From: Urophycis tenuis
Lineage: Eukaryota > Chordata > Actinopteri > Gadiformes > Phycidae
Assembly (NCBI GenBank): GCA_036785325.1
Contig: JAXIVH010000018.1
Span: forward strand, 6,890,492 to 6,954,491
DNA length: 64,000 nt
Direction of reading: 5' to 3'
The position numbers and the translations under genes were made by a program. Shown here in pieces: positions 54,755 through 64,000 of the stretch. Numbering within the stretch: the stretch's first letter is position 1; each line of letters begins with the position of its first letter. Below the pieces are notes generated by a model, which did no database searches, was not told the DNA's origin, and saw nothing but the letters and a program-made list of their open reading frames with translations.

Positions 54755-54809
54755 GCGGCGCTCGGAGGGAATCTCGCCCGGGGCGTAATTCAATGTCGAA
54801 CCGCCACTG
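54251..54809. mobile_element. hAT MITE with long homopolymer runs
   Basis: 559 bp, tips CAGTGGCGGTTTTAG and (inverse) CAGTGGCGGTTCGAC, with a perfect 8-bp target duplication GTAAGGAT (54243-54250 and 54810-54817). The interior has runs of 21 G (54424-54444), 12 C then 21 A (54667-54699) and 26 G (54730-54755). No transposase. The tips resemble those of the 245-3267 hAT. It interrupts the retroviral relic. Confidence 0.9.
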
Positions 54810-55612
54810 GTAAGGATAGACTGCATGGTGCAATCTAAACCACTGAAACAAAGCTCAGGTGCTACATCAGCCTCTGACCGACATAAGAGCCAACCTGCAA
54901 AGAGCAAACGAACCTCATGCAGAGGAAGCTGCAGCAGACAGGAATCGACACCAAGGGGCGAGCTCAACACCCGCACCTCTGACCCTGACAAGACCCCAAC
55001 ATGCACCACCACATGCTACCTGGTGACAGACAGCTACTCTACTGCACCCCGAGGAGAACTAAGAAAACACAATGTCTAAAAAAAACATTTCAGCTGTTGA
55101 TTGTTAATGATTCAAAAGAGTTACAGTAAACCTAAGATTAAGATTTGCAATAACAAAACCTGTCCCTTTGTTTGGGGTCAAATGGAAAAGGTCCACAATA
55201 ACTTAAGGCTGCATAGGGGGACGCTTGGAAAGTGACGGGTGGGTCCTTATAGCAGGCACTCACCTCGGCCCTGGTGTTGGGAAGTTCGACTCTTTTTACT
55301 CACTCGGATCTTTTACTCTCAGAGAATACATTGAGCAAATCTTTTTTGAATCATTTCATTCATTTTGTTCATTTTTACAGCAGGTGGCGCTGTAGCCCTC
55401 TTGTGAGCATTGTAAAAAAGACCACGGTTCTCAAACACTTAACAATGAAGACTACATGGTTTACTTCAGCTGACAAAGTTTACACAAAATGCCACAAGCA
55501 ATTCACACCATGTGAAATCCTAGGAAAGCAAATACACACCACAATAAAATGACTTGTGTCCTGTATCCTCCCTGCCATTGTTGTTTGACAGCACAATACG
55601 ACAGTGACTGGG

Positions 55613-55805
55613 TAGCTGTCATGTGACAAATGAACGAGAGACCGATCCGAATGAATGAACGAGAATGAACCGTTCAGCCTGAGCTGCCTGTCACGTGACA
55701 AATGAACGATCCGATGAACGAGAACGAACCGTTCAGCCTGAGCTGTCTGTCACATGACAAATGAATGAGAGACCGATCGATATGAACGATCCGGTGAACA
55801 AACTG
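55613..55805 (+). repeat. Three diverged tandem units (about 60-68 bp)
   Basis: AGCTGTCATGTGACAAATGAAC, AGCTGCCTGTCACGTGACAAAT and AGCTGTCTGTCACATGACAAAT each start a unit with GAACGATCC/GACCGATC and GAACCGTTCAGCCTG. CACGTGAC palindromes recur. It lies within the B-only block. Confidence 0.65.
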
Positions 55806-56722
55806 TTGTCATGTGGCCAGGGAAGGTACTGCATGAAAATGAACGAATCACTCACTGAGACGACTCATTACTCCCGAATCATATAAAAGATTAGTTCATA
55901 TTGATCAAATCATTCACGAACGAGTCAGCCCCAGTGAAGTCAAAGAGCCTGGAAGCACTGTGAAGCACAATGACCAACGCTTTGAACCCACATCTGTTGT
56001 TTTGTAAGAGGGTACATACACGTGAATTATTTCACATACAATACAGATTTTCCTCTGTCCAGGACTACGTTAGCACGAAAACCGCTTTCAGCAATATGTG
56101 ATTGATTTTGTTGAAATGTCTGATGGCATACGGACCATCTACGACCACCATTTAGGGAGATAAGTGCCACATGGCTTTTACTCACTCCATGTCAATCAGG
56201 ACCATCAACCAAGGGGTAGAAGCTTACCGGCTCTACGAGTGTGATGACAGACCTCATGGGATGAGAGCCATCATTTGCGTGACTCCAACATCACAGATAG
56301 AGAAGAAATGTTTTTAAGCATGACATTCAAGTCACAAAAGGGGCAATGTGGGAGTATAATCATAATACAATGTTAATGTAATAAGCACGCATTAGAAGGC
56401 ATGTAGCTATTTATCATCGTCATATTTTGTATAATCTAAGAAATAATGGTATCACAGAAAACACCATTACATAGTTTAAGCAATAGTTTATGCTCCACTA
56501 ATAGGAGTAGCTTGGCCATTACCACCAATGAGAGCCCCCTGGCCATCGACAGAGCCAACCCTATAAGGGGAAGGGCTAGTTCCCTCACATGAGTAAGAGA
56601 AGTACCAGGGGTGAAAACGAGTTCAGAATGAGGGGGTCTAGATTTCAAGGACAGCACTCCAAGTAACAAGCAAAAAGGGGGCTTTTTATGAATGTGCTTA
56701 CAAAAGTGTTTTGTTCACTATA

Positions 56723-59615
56723 GGTATGTCACCGAGGGAGTTTTCCACCATTCTGCTAGTGGCTGTTTACATCCCTCCCAGCGGCAACAACAATGATTGA
56801 GACAAGGCACTGAGTGAACTGTACAGCGCCATCTGTGACCAACAGACAGCCCACCCAGACAGATTCCTCATTGTAGCTGGGGATTTCAACCACGCCAACC
56901 TTAAGACAGTGTTTCCTCATGTGTACCAGCACATAGACTTTCCACGAGGAAATAACACTCTGGACCTGGTCTACACCACACAGCGAGGAGCATACAAGGC
57001 CTCATCTCTCCCCCACCTCGGCGCTTCAGACCACAGTACTGTTATGCTAATGCAAGCATACAGGCCTAAGGTCAAACTCACCAGACCGGTCCAGAAGCAG
57101 GTACGAGTGTGGCAAGAGGGTGCTTCCTCATCACTACAGGACTGCTTTAACACCACAGACTGGGACCTGTTTAAGCAGGCAGCCACCTACAACCAACACA
57201 CCAACATCCAGGAGTATTCGTACACTGTTACTGCCTACATCAACAAATGCATTGATGATGTCACGGACACCAAGACCATCACAGTACGGGCTATCCAGAA
57301 ACCATGGCTAACGAGGGAAGTCCATGGCTTACTGAGAGCCCGGAATGCTGCTTTTAGAGCAGGTGATGAGGCTGGCCTGAGATCAGCGAGAGCCAACCTG
57401 ATCCGGGGCATCAGGCTAGCTAAGAGGCAGTACAGTAGCAGGATATCCAACCACTTCACTGACAGCAGAGACACTAGGAGCCTGTGGCAGGGGATACAGA
57501 CCATCACAGACTATAAACCCAGACCACAGTCCTGTGACAGCTGAACAATCTAAACAACTTCTTCGGACGGTTTGAAGCAGACAATAGCACCCCTGCACAG
57601 AAGTCACCACCCCCTGCAGATGACCAGGTGTTGTGCCTCTCTCCAGCCAGTGTGAGGAGATCCCTCTCCAGGATCAACGCTCACAAGGCTGCAGGGCGTG
57701 ACAACATTCCCGGTCGTGTGCTGAAGCACTGTGCAGAGGAGCTTACAGATGTCCTCACAGACATGTTCAACACCTCCCTGAGCCAAGCTGTTGTCCCCAC
57801 CTGCTTCAAGAGCACCACCATCATCCCGGTACCGAAGAAGGCCTCTCCATCCTGTTTCAATGACTACTGCCCCGTTGCACTGACCCTCATCATCATGAAG
57901 TGCTTCGAGCGGTTGGTCATGCAGCACATCAAATCCATCCCCCCCCTTCACTGGACCCATACCAGTTTGCATATCGGGCCAACAGGTCGACTGATGATGC
58001 AATCTCCACTATCCTACACTCAGCACTGACCCACTTGGAGACCAAGGACTCGTATGTGAGGATGCTGTTCCTTAACTTTAGTTCAGCTTTCAACACGATC
58101 ATCCCTCAGCAGCTGATCAGGAAGCTGGACTGTCTAGGACTGCAGACCTCACTATGTAACTGGTTGTTGGACTTCCAGACCGGTAGACCGCAGGCAGTCC
58201 GGGTCGGCAGGAACGCATCCAGCACAGTCATGCTGAACACAGGGGCCCCCAAAGGATGCGTGCTCAGCCCCCTTCTCTTCACCCTGCTGACCCACGACTG
58301 CACTCCATCATTCAGCAACAACGTCTTTGTCAAGTTTGCGGACGACACGACTGTAGTGGGGCTCATCAACCACAACGATGAGTCTAACTACAGGGAAGAG
58401 GTGAGCCAACTGGCCGAGTGGTGCAGAGACAACAATCTTGCTCTCAACGTGCAGAAGACAAAGGAGATTGTTGTCGACTTCCGGAGAGCCTCCACCCAGC
58501 ACACCCCAATGATCATCAACGTTGCTGCTGTGGAGAGAGTGAACAGCACCAAGTTCCTGGGGGTGCATCTCACTGAGGACCTCTCCTGGAGCTGCAACAC
58601 CGTCACTGGCCGGCAAAGCTCAGCAGCGCTGAGCCATCTTGCTCTCGCTCTCCGCAAACTTCGGAGAGCGAGAGCACCTGCCCCCATCATGTGCTCCTTC
58701 TACCGGGGAACCACTGAGAGCATCCTGACCAGCTGCATCACCGTGTGGTACGGCGGCTGCACTGCATCCTGTAGGAAGACCCTGCAGCGCATAGTGAGAG
58801 CAGCTGAGAAGATCATCGGTGCTCCCCTCCCCTCCCTCCAGGACATATACAGTACACGCCTGTCCCGCAAAGCACTCAGCATTGCGGGTGACTCCACCCA
58901 CCCCTTCCACTGCCCCTCCATCTCCTGCCCTCTGGGAGGAGGATGAGGAGTGTTAAGGCAAGGACCAGCAGACTGAAGGACAGCTTCATCCACCAGGCGG
59001 TCAGGATGCTGAACTCCCACTCAGCACTGACCCCCCTTCTTTCTCCACCCCCTGCCCGCACATTGGACATTGACATCGACCCCCACCCATTCCCAGCCCC
59101 ACCCACCCCCTCACCCACTAAACCCCGGACACCTGCACACAACCCTTCTCCCCAAGAGCCTGGACCTTAACCCCCACACATCCACCACCACACACCTGCT
59201 CATCACCATGCACAGCCCCACCACCATGCACAGCCACTTTATAAGAACACTGTCTATAAGAAAACTGTCCATACTGTTTATAAATCTGTTATATAACTTT
59301 TCATACTGTTTATACTTTTTATACACTGTTTATACACTGTTTATACACTGTTTATACTATGTCCATACTGTTTATTTATTACCGTCCATACTGCACCTCA
59401 TACTGTTTACACTATTTATATCATTTGTACATATTCGAAACCCTCTTTTTATTTAGATTTTTGTATTCATATTTTTATATATTTATATTTTTGCATGCAT
59501 GTCTAGCACTGGGGATCGAGGGAAACGGCATTTCGGTTTTTCTGTATGTCCTGTACATTCATGAAAACTGACAATAAAGTTTACTTGACTTGACTTGACT
59601 TGACTTAACTTGACC
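56723..59615 (+). mobile_element. Jockey/L2-type LINE, 5'-truncated, nearly complete ORF2
   Basis: Starts inside the AP endonuclease domain and ends with ACAATAAAG followed by a (TTGAC)n-rich tail at 59580-59612, the expected 3' terminus. Its C-terminal tail resembles the fragment at 10880-11505. It truncates the retroviral relic on its left. I found no clear target duplication. Confidence 0.82.
56728..59030 (+). pseudogene. LINE ORF2: endonuclease end plus reverse transcriptase, frameshifted
   Basis: Open pieces in different frames: 56728-57544 (with an early stop near 56798), 57628-57930, 57900-58946 and 58943-59030. The endonuclease landmarks GDFNHANL (about 56880) and SDHSTV (about 57030) are visible. 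RT motifs follow: HKAAGRDNIPGRVL (about 57685), FLNFSSAFNTI (about 58070), and FVKFADDTTVVG (about 58330) with the catalytic ADD. The C-terminal tail ends KDSFIHQAVRMLNS (about 59015). At least two frameshifts and several stops make it inactive. Confidence 0.85.
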
Positions 59616-60412
59616 AGTGTCCCTGATGTTGTTACTCCATACGCCAAAATAGAACACTTTTTATACTAATACTAATTAATACCCTAATACCATATAACCT
59701 TGAAAAAGAAATAATTTACAAAAAACATTGTAATCAAATAAATTGATTGTCTAAACGTGCCTCATATTGCTCAAATGTATTTGGTATAAAACCATAGCAA
59801 AGTATGAGATCCAGTAGGTGTGCACCTACTGGAGGGGGTTTTCCAGCACCAAGCAACTCTTAGATGCTCAACACATACGGCCCTGGTGTCACAAGAGGCA
59901 ATAAGGTTGTTTTTTCAGTCTTGAAGGGGTTCTGGGAAGTCTATCCATTACAATAAATGTGTCAAGTGTAAATGCATTGACAAAATATGAGTGCATGTAT
60001 AAATGCATGTATAAGCAGTCTTAAATATAAGCAGTAATAAATATTGTATGCATTTGTTTGAATGGTTGTTTGTTACTGAAGTTGTTCTAATAAGCATTTG
60101 GTCTTGATATTATCGCCTGTTCTCTGTGTTGTAGATATACTGCAATCTCACAATGGTCATCCAATTGTCACAAGACGTTCCTACCAGCAGATGGCGACAG
60201 AGAGCACTTCCAGGGGGACCAAGAGGAAGTAACCTGAAGCCGCCCATATTTGGTCCTTCCTACTCACCTGGAACGGATGATCAGACTGATTTTGTGTTCA
60301 TGTTTCTCACCTGTGTTCAGTTATTAGCCTTCATTAGTTGGGGTATTCAGAGACCTCGGTTTGCAGTGCCGCTTGCTGTGTCTTGAATGTTGTTTGAAAC
60401 TGTATTCCTGTG
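59616..60412. other. No assignable gene
   Basis: About 800 bp of AT-rich DNA between the LINE tail and the BED-hAT left tip. A 77-aa ORF at 60153-60386 is isolated and I do not support it. Confidence 0.4.
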
Positions 60413-60485
60413 TAGTGATGGGTCCGGCAATACCGATGCGTCGGCGCATGCGTCGAGCTCGTAGAGCAATACCCCGTGTCGGTGC

Positions 60486-60992
60486 CATAGACTGTATATA
60501 AATATGGACAAACCCTCTGTGACGTCACCCATAGACATTCTTAACAGCGGAGATGAAGCCTAAAATTGAGCTACTGGGCGCCGCCATCATGGACATTTCA
60601 GTCTGTGTTCTAAGCCCGCCTACCTCCGGCCAGACCAATCAAAGCCTCGAATCTGTGAAGGTCATGCCGTGATGACAGATGACAGCTGCCAATCAAGTTG
60701 ACCACGCCCTTAATTATTCATAAAATAAATCCTTCTGTGTGCATTAAAATAATGGATTCTAAAAAAATTCACCCAGTTGTCATGGACTCGAACACTACTG
60801 AAAGACACCAAAACCGTTTTTTGAACCAGGCTGTAAACATGTTTATTTTGGCTGTAAAGTTAGACATTTTAACATGGGTGTCTATGGGAGTTGACTCCTT
60901 TCTGCAGCCAGCCTCAAGCGGCCAGTCGAGGAACTGCAAGTTTTTGCACTTCCGCATGGGCTTCATTTTTCAGCATGGAATGTTGCCGCTTG
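60486..60992 (+). mobile_element. MITE M1 near the hAT left end (copy B)
   Basis: 507 bp, CATAGACTGTATATA to GCCGCTTG, with perfect 8-bp duplication GTCGGTGC (60478-60485 and 60993-61000). Contains the internal TGACGTCA. It lies 73 bp inside the hAT left tip. Confidence 0.9.
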
Positions 60993-62022
60993 GTCGGTGC
61001 GCGTATCGCTTTAACAAAGTCACGTGACCGATACAGCAACTGTGTCGAACTGACATTGACGCGCCAAACTGTTTATAAGGACGCGTATCTGTCAACGGGA
61101 TGCTTCTGCCAACAGAATCTCTGATCTAAAGATCACAAATTATGGGGCATCCTCAAGCAAAAAGAAAGGTTTCCGCCGTGTGGGACCATTTTGATCTCAT
61201 ATCGGAAAATAAGATATTTGTTTTAATGTCCTTGTTGTTTCATCCTGTTCCCCTCAGAGTTTCCATTTGATCTCATTACTATTCATATTATTTTCTGCAG
61301 GTTAAATGTCGCATTTGTTCGATAAAACTGTCGTACTTAAATAAAACCACCTCGTCAATGCTGAGGCATTATAGGGCCAGGCATGAGAATAAAGGCCCAG
61401 ATACACCCTGGATAAATTCCGGTATACAGCCATTCTACAACTTACTCACAGTTGCTTTGTTGATAGTTAATTCCTATTAATTTATTCTTTACCTCATTTT
61501 AAACCATCAAGCTCCCAGGAAGCAGATGCTGGATGAGGCTCTGCTGAATTCCGTCCTGAAGGACTGCCAGCCCCTCAGCATTGTGGAGTATGAATGGTTC
61601 AGGGAACTGGTTCAGGTCCTCCAGCCCTCATATGTTTTGCCAACCAAAAAGGTTTGTGTGGAAACTAAAGTAGTAGTTGATATATCCAATTTATTTAATC
61701 TTTAATTTAAATATATTGATTTGCTTTTGGTTTGACTTGGTGTAATTTTCACACCATCAAACAAATTTTGGCCAAAAAGTATGAGGAGGAACGGGAACGA
61801 GTGAAAATAGAAGTAGGCCTACAGCAAGCTGTGGCAGTAAGTCTAACAGCTGACATGTGGACATCTGTGAACATGGAGGCTTCCTTGGCTCTTACCTGTC
61901 ACTACATTAAGGAGAATATGCAGTTGTGTACATAAGAAAGAAGTGTAATACTTTCCACAAAGTCACACTGCTGACAATTTGGCCCAAGTCAAAAGGGGCA
62001 TGATGGAGGACTGGGCCATAAC

Positions 62023-62536
62023 CAAGCGGCAACATTCCATGCTGAAAAATGAAGCCCATGCGGAAGTGCAAAAACTTGCAGTTCCTCGACTGGCCGCTTG
62101 AGGCTGGCTGCAGAAAGGAGTCAACTCCCATAGACATCCATGTTAAAATGTCTAACTTTACAACCAAAATAAACATGTTTACAGCCTGGTTCAAAAAACG
62201 GTTTTGGTGTCTTTCAGTAGTGTTCGAGTCCATGACAACTGTGAGGGGGGTGAATTTTTTTAGAATCCATTATTTTAATGCACAGAGAAGGATTTATTTT
62301 ATGAATAATTAAGGGCGTGGTCAACTTGATTGGCAGCTGTCATCTGTCATCACGGCATGACCTTCACGGATTCGAGGCTTTGATTGGTCTGGCCGGAGGT
62401 AGGCGGGCTTAGAACACAGACTGAAATGTCCAAGATGGCGGCGCCCAGAAGCTCTATTTTAGGCTTCATCTCCGCTGTTAAGAATGTCTATGGGTGATGT
62501 CACGGAGGGTTTGTCCATATATATATACAGTCTATG
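62023..62536 (-). mobile_element. MITE M1 inside the hAT transposase gene (copy B)
   Basis: 514 bp, reverse orientation, with perfect 8-bp duplication GCCATAAC (62015-62022 and 62537-62544). Same insertion event as 26810-27322 in copy A, but here both flanks are preserved. Confidence 0.92.
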
Positions 62537-63085
62537 GCCATAACCAATAAAGTAAAGTGTCTTGTGACCGACGCAGCACCCAACATGATTGCATCCACCA
62601 GACAGCTCCAAATTCGGCACTCAATTTGCATTGCACATATCTCAATTTAATAGTTAGAAAATCATGTGATCAGATCAAGCTAGGCACATTGTTACATACT
62701 TCAGATCAAGCACTACAGCCTAGGAGAAGCTTGCTCAAGTGCAGCAACAGATGGGACGGCCAGCCCTGAAACTCATCAATGAGCTTCCAACACGCTGGAA
62801 CAGCACAAATGCTGAAAAGGCTACATGATGAGAAGGAACCAGTGTGGGTATCTGTGGCCTCTCTAAAAACAGATTTGACTCCACTTACAGCTGATGAGTT
62901 TACCATCATAGGAGAAACACTTCTTGTGCTTGCTCCTTTCCATCAAGCTACAGTGGAGTTGTCTGAAGAGAGGGGAGTGTCAGGGTCAAAGGTCATTCCG
63001 ATGATGAAAATGCTCTATCTTGCACTAGAGCGTAATGCTTCAACCTTGCACACAGGCAGCCATACACCTACATGAACACCCAACA

Positions 63086-63561
63086 CAGTCTCACGGCAGT
63101 TCGTGAAATAGTCACGAAATGTAATCTATTGATTTGTGTACATGGACACGAATTTCCTTTTTTTTTCGTGACACTCAGCACGACTTTCAAACTAATGTAT
63201 TTCTGCCCCACGTTTTTACAGTTAAATACTACAGTACCCATGAGCCTCTTGGTGAAGACGCCAGCTAAAGCTACCCGAGGACCTGCCACCAGTTCTCTTT
63301 TAATGATATCCTAATCCTACGATATGATTGTTAGGGGTAAGGGTTCGGGTTAGGGTTTAGGGGTTAAGGTAGGGTTTGGGTTAGGGTTAGGGTTAGGGTT
63401 TAGGGGTTAAGGTAGGGTTTGCGTTTGGGTTAGGGTTAGGGTTTGGGTTATAATGAAAGTTGTGCTGAGTGTCACGAAAAAAAATGGAAATTTGTGTCCA
63501 TGTACACGAATCAATAGATTAGGACTATTTCGTGACTATTTCACGAACTGCCGTGAGACTG
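63086..63561. mobile_element. Long-inverted-repeat MITE with telomere-like core (copy B)
   Basis: 476 bp, same arms as 27879-28329. The central GGGTTA-type tract (63330-63450) is about 25 bp longer than in A, showing repeat-length change after duplication. Confidence 0.75.
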
Positions 63562-64000
63562 GGTTGGAACACCTGAAGTGTCGAGTCACAGACACTGCTT
63601 CCAATCTGGAGTCATTAAGTGTGTTGACCCTAGCAACACTTCTAGACCCCAGATTTAAATCACTCGGGTTCCGCAGTTCCTCCAAGTGCAATGAGGCCAT
63701 CAGTAGACTGCGGTCAGAATTTGCATCTTTAATCGGACGCACAAATGAGCCCCAGCCGGGACCGTCTTCACAACAGCTGTCTGCACCCACTTCAGGCATG
63801 TTATTCAGCATTATTTGTTTGTTGTTTGGAAATCAAGTACTGAAATGCCAATTTGTTGTTTTTTTAGATAACCTTTGGCAACATCTTGACATGGAAGTGG
63901 TCAGGCAGACCGAAAGTGCCACAGCTGATGCCATCCAGGAGGTGCAGAGATACCTGGGAGAGGGCAATATTGCCAGGTCCCAGGATCCTCTATGAGATAC

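Larger units (their letters stand above)
53692..56722 (+). mobile_element. Endogenous retrovirus relic (pol end to possible 3' LTR), B only
   Basis: A decayed provirus-like segment. Around 54105-54242 one frame carries a retroviral integrase C-terminal pattern (GEWVYVKGF, then REGPYKVELATPTAL). It is then split by the MITE at 54251-54809 and continues weakly after it to about 55079. At 56335-56348 a purine-rich AAAAGGGGCAA is followed by TGTGGGAGTATAATC, which looks like a polypurine tract and LTR start; the LTR would be cut by the LINE at about 56723. Env is not recognisable, only short open stretches near 56155-56310. Many stops; no function. Confidence 0.45.
34565..64000. repeat. Segmental duplication, copy B (continues past the window)
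   Basis: Same order and orientation as copy A. The last base of the window (64000) corresponds to about 28766 in A, so B is truncated by the window edge, not by biology. B-only sequence: 53655-62019 (ERV relic, MITE, LINE and left half of the BED-hAT). A-only sequence: MITE 6404-6917 and the 2.37-kb block at 9849-12220. Confidence 0.95.
60413..64000 (+). mobile_element. BED-finger hAT transposon (copy B), runs off the window
   Basis: Left tip TAGTGATGGG at 60413 matches the inverse right tip seen in copy A at 29301. The transposase is split into several exon-like segments and by three nested inserts: 60486-60992, 62023-62536 and 63086-63561. The final part (dimerisation region and right tip) lies outside the window. 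Confidence 0.8.
61141..64000 (+). pseudogene. hAT transposase with BED zinc finger (copy B, partial)
   Basis: Segments: 61141-61212 (MGHPQAKRKV, then SAVWDHFDLI); 61301-61421, preceded by a TTTTCTGCAG acceptor and carrying the finger CRIC...LRHYRARH; 61509-61649, ending in a GT donor after LPTKK; 61758-61935 with LTADMWTS, which holds the first catalytic Asp; then, past the MITE, 62545-62770, 62830-63060 and 63562-63995. A 5-bp loss near 62806 breaks the TRWNST region that is intact in copy A. The stop private to A is absent here. With the A copy one can see the whole protein order, but no single intact gene exists. Confidence 0.75.

Noticed and set aside
54391..54851. ORFs with poly-Gly/poly-Pro/poly-Lys in the G- and A-run region
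   Set aside because: Products of homopolymers inside a MITE.

Overview
This window looks like repeat-rich nuclear DNA from a ray-finned (probably teleost) fish. The evidence is a vertebrate-type multi-exon gene with GT/AG introns, the 3' end of a Rex3-like LINE with a (GATG)n tail, and a mix of hAT, Gypsy, BEL/Pao, R2-group and jockey/L2-type elements typical of fish. I see no bacterial genes, operons, CRISPR arrays or tRNA/rRNA genes. The only host gene I can assemble is hpgd, NAD-dependent 15-hydroxyprostaglandin dehydrogenase. It is present twice, on the minus strand, each time with seven exons and no visible inactivating lesion.

The dominant structure is a direct, tandem-like segmental duplication. 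Copy A spans about 4842 to at least 29301. Copy B spans about 34565 to beyond the right edge at 64000. Each copy carries, left to right: hpgd (minus strand), its upstream region with an AC-rich microsatellite, a block of unassigned DNA, a Gypsy LTR retrotransposon (minus strand) whose pol is split by a nested, internally deleted BEL/Pao element (plus strand), and a degraded BED-finger hAT transposon that itself contains two further small insertions. The copies differ by a few large events: a MITE in hpgd intron 4 of A only; about 2.37 kb in A replaced by about 50 bp in B; a 45-bp deletion in one Gypsy LTR of A; and a chimeric junction in A where about 8.4 kb of B (53655-62019) is missing.

Outside the duplication, the left flank (1-4841) holds a 3.0-kb hAT transposon with terminal inverted repeats and an uninterrupted 710-aa transposase, then a 5'-truncated Rex3-like insert with a perfect 12-bp target duplication. 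The spacer between the copies (29302-34564) holds a LINE with an apical reverse transcriptase and a C-terminal restriction-like endonuclease (R2/NeSL-type group), then mostly non-coding DNA. The B-only block (53692-60412) holds an endogenous-retrovirus relic split by a homopolymer-rich hAT MITE, and a jockey/L2-type LINE.

The history that can be read is as follows. Gypsy inserted first. BEL inserted into it, leaving a 5-bp CCTAG duplication. Several frameshifts accumulated, then the whole block duplicated, and private lesions accumulated in each copy. Divergence between copies is near 0.5-1% over most of the block but rises abruptly to about 6% inside hpgd exon 6, which suggests gene conversion or a composite duplication history. 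A false assembly duplication (retained haplotype) must also be excluded.
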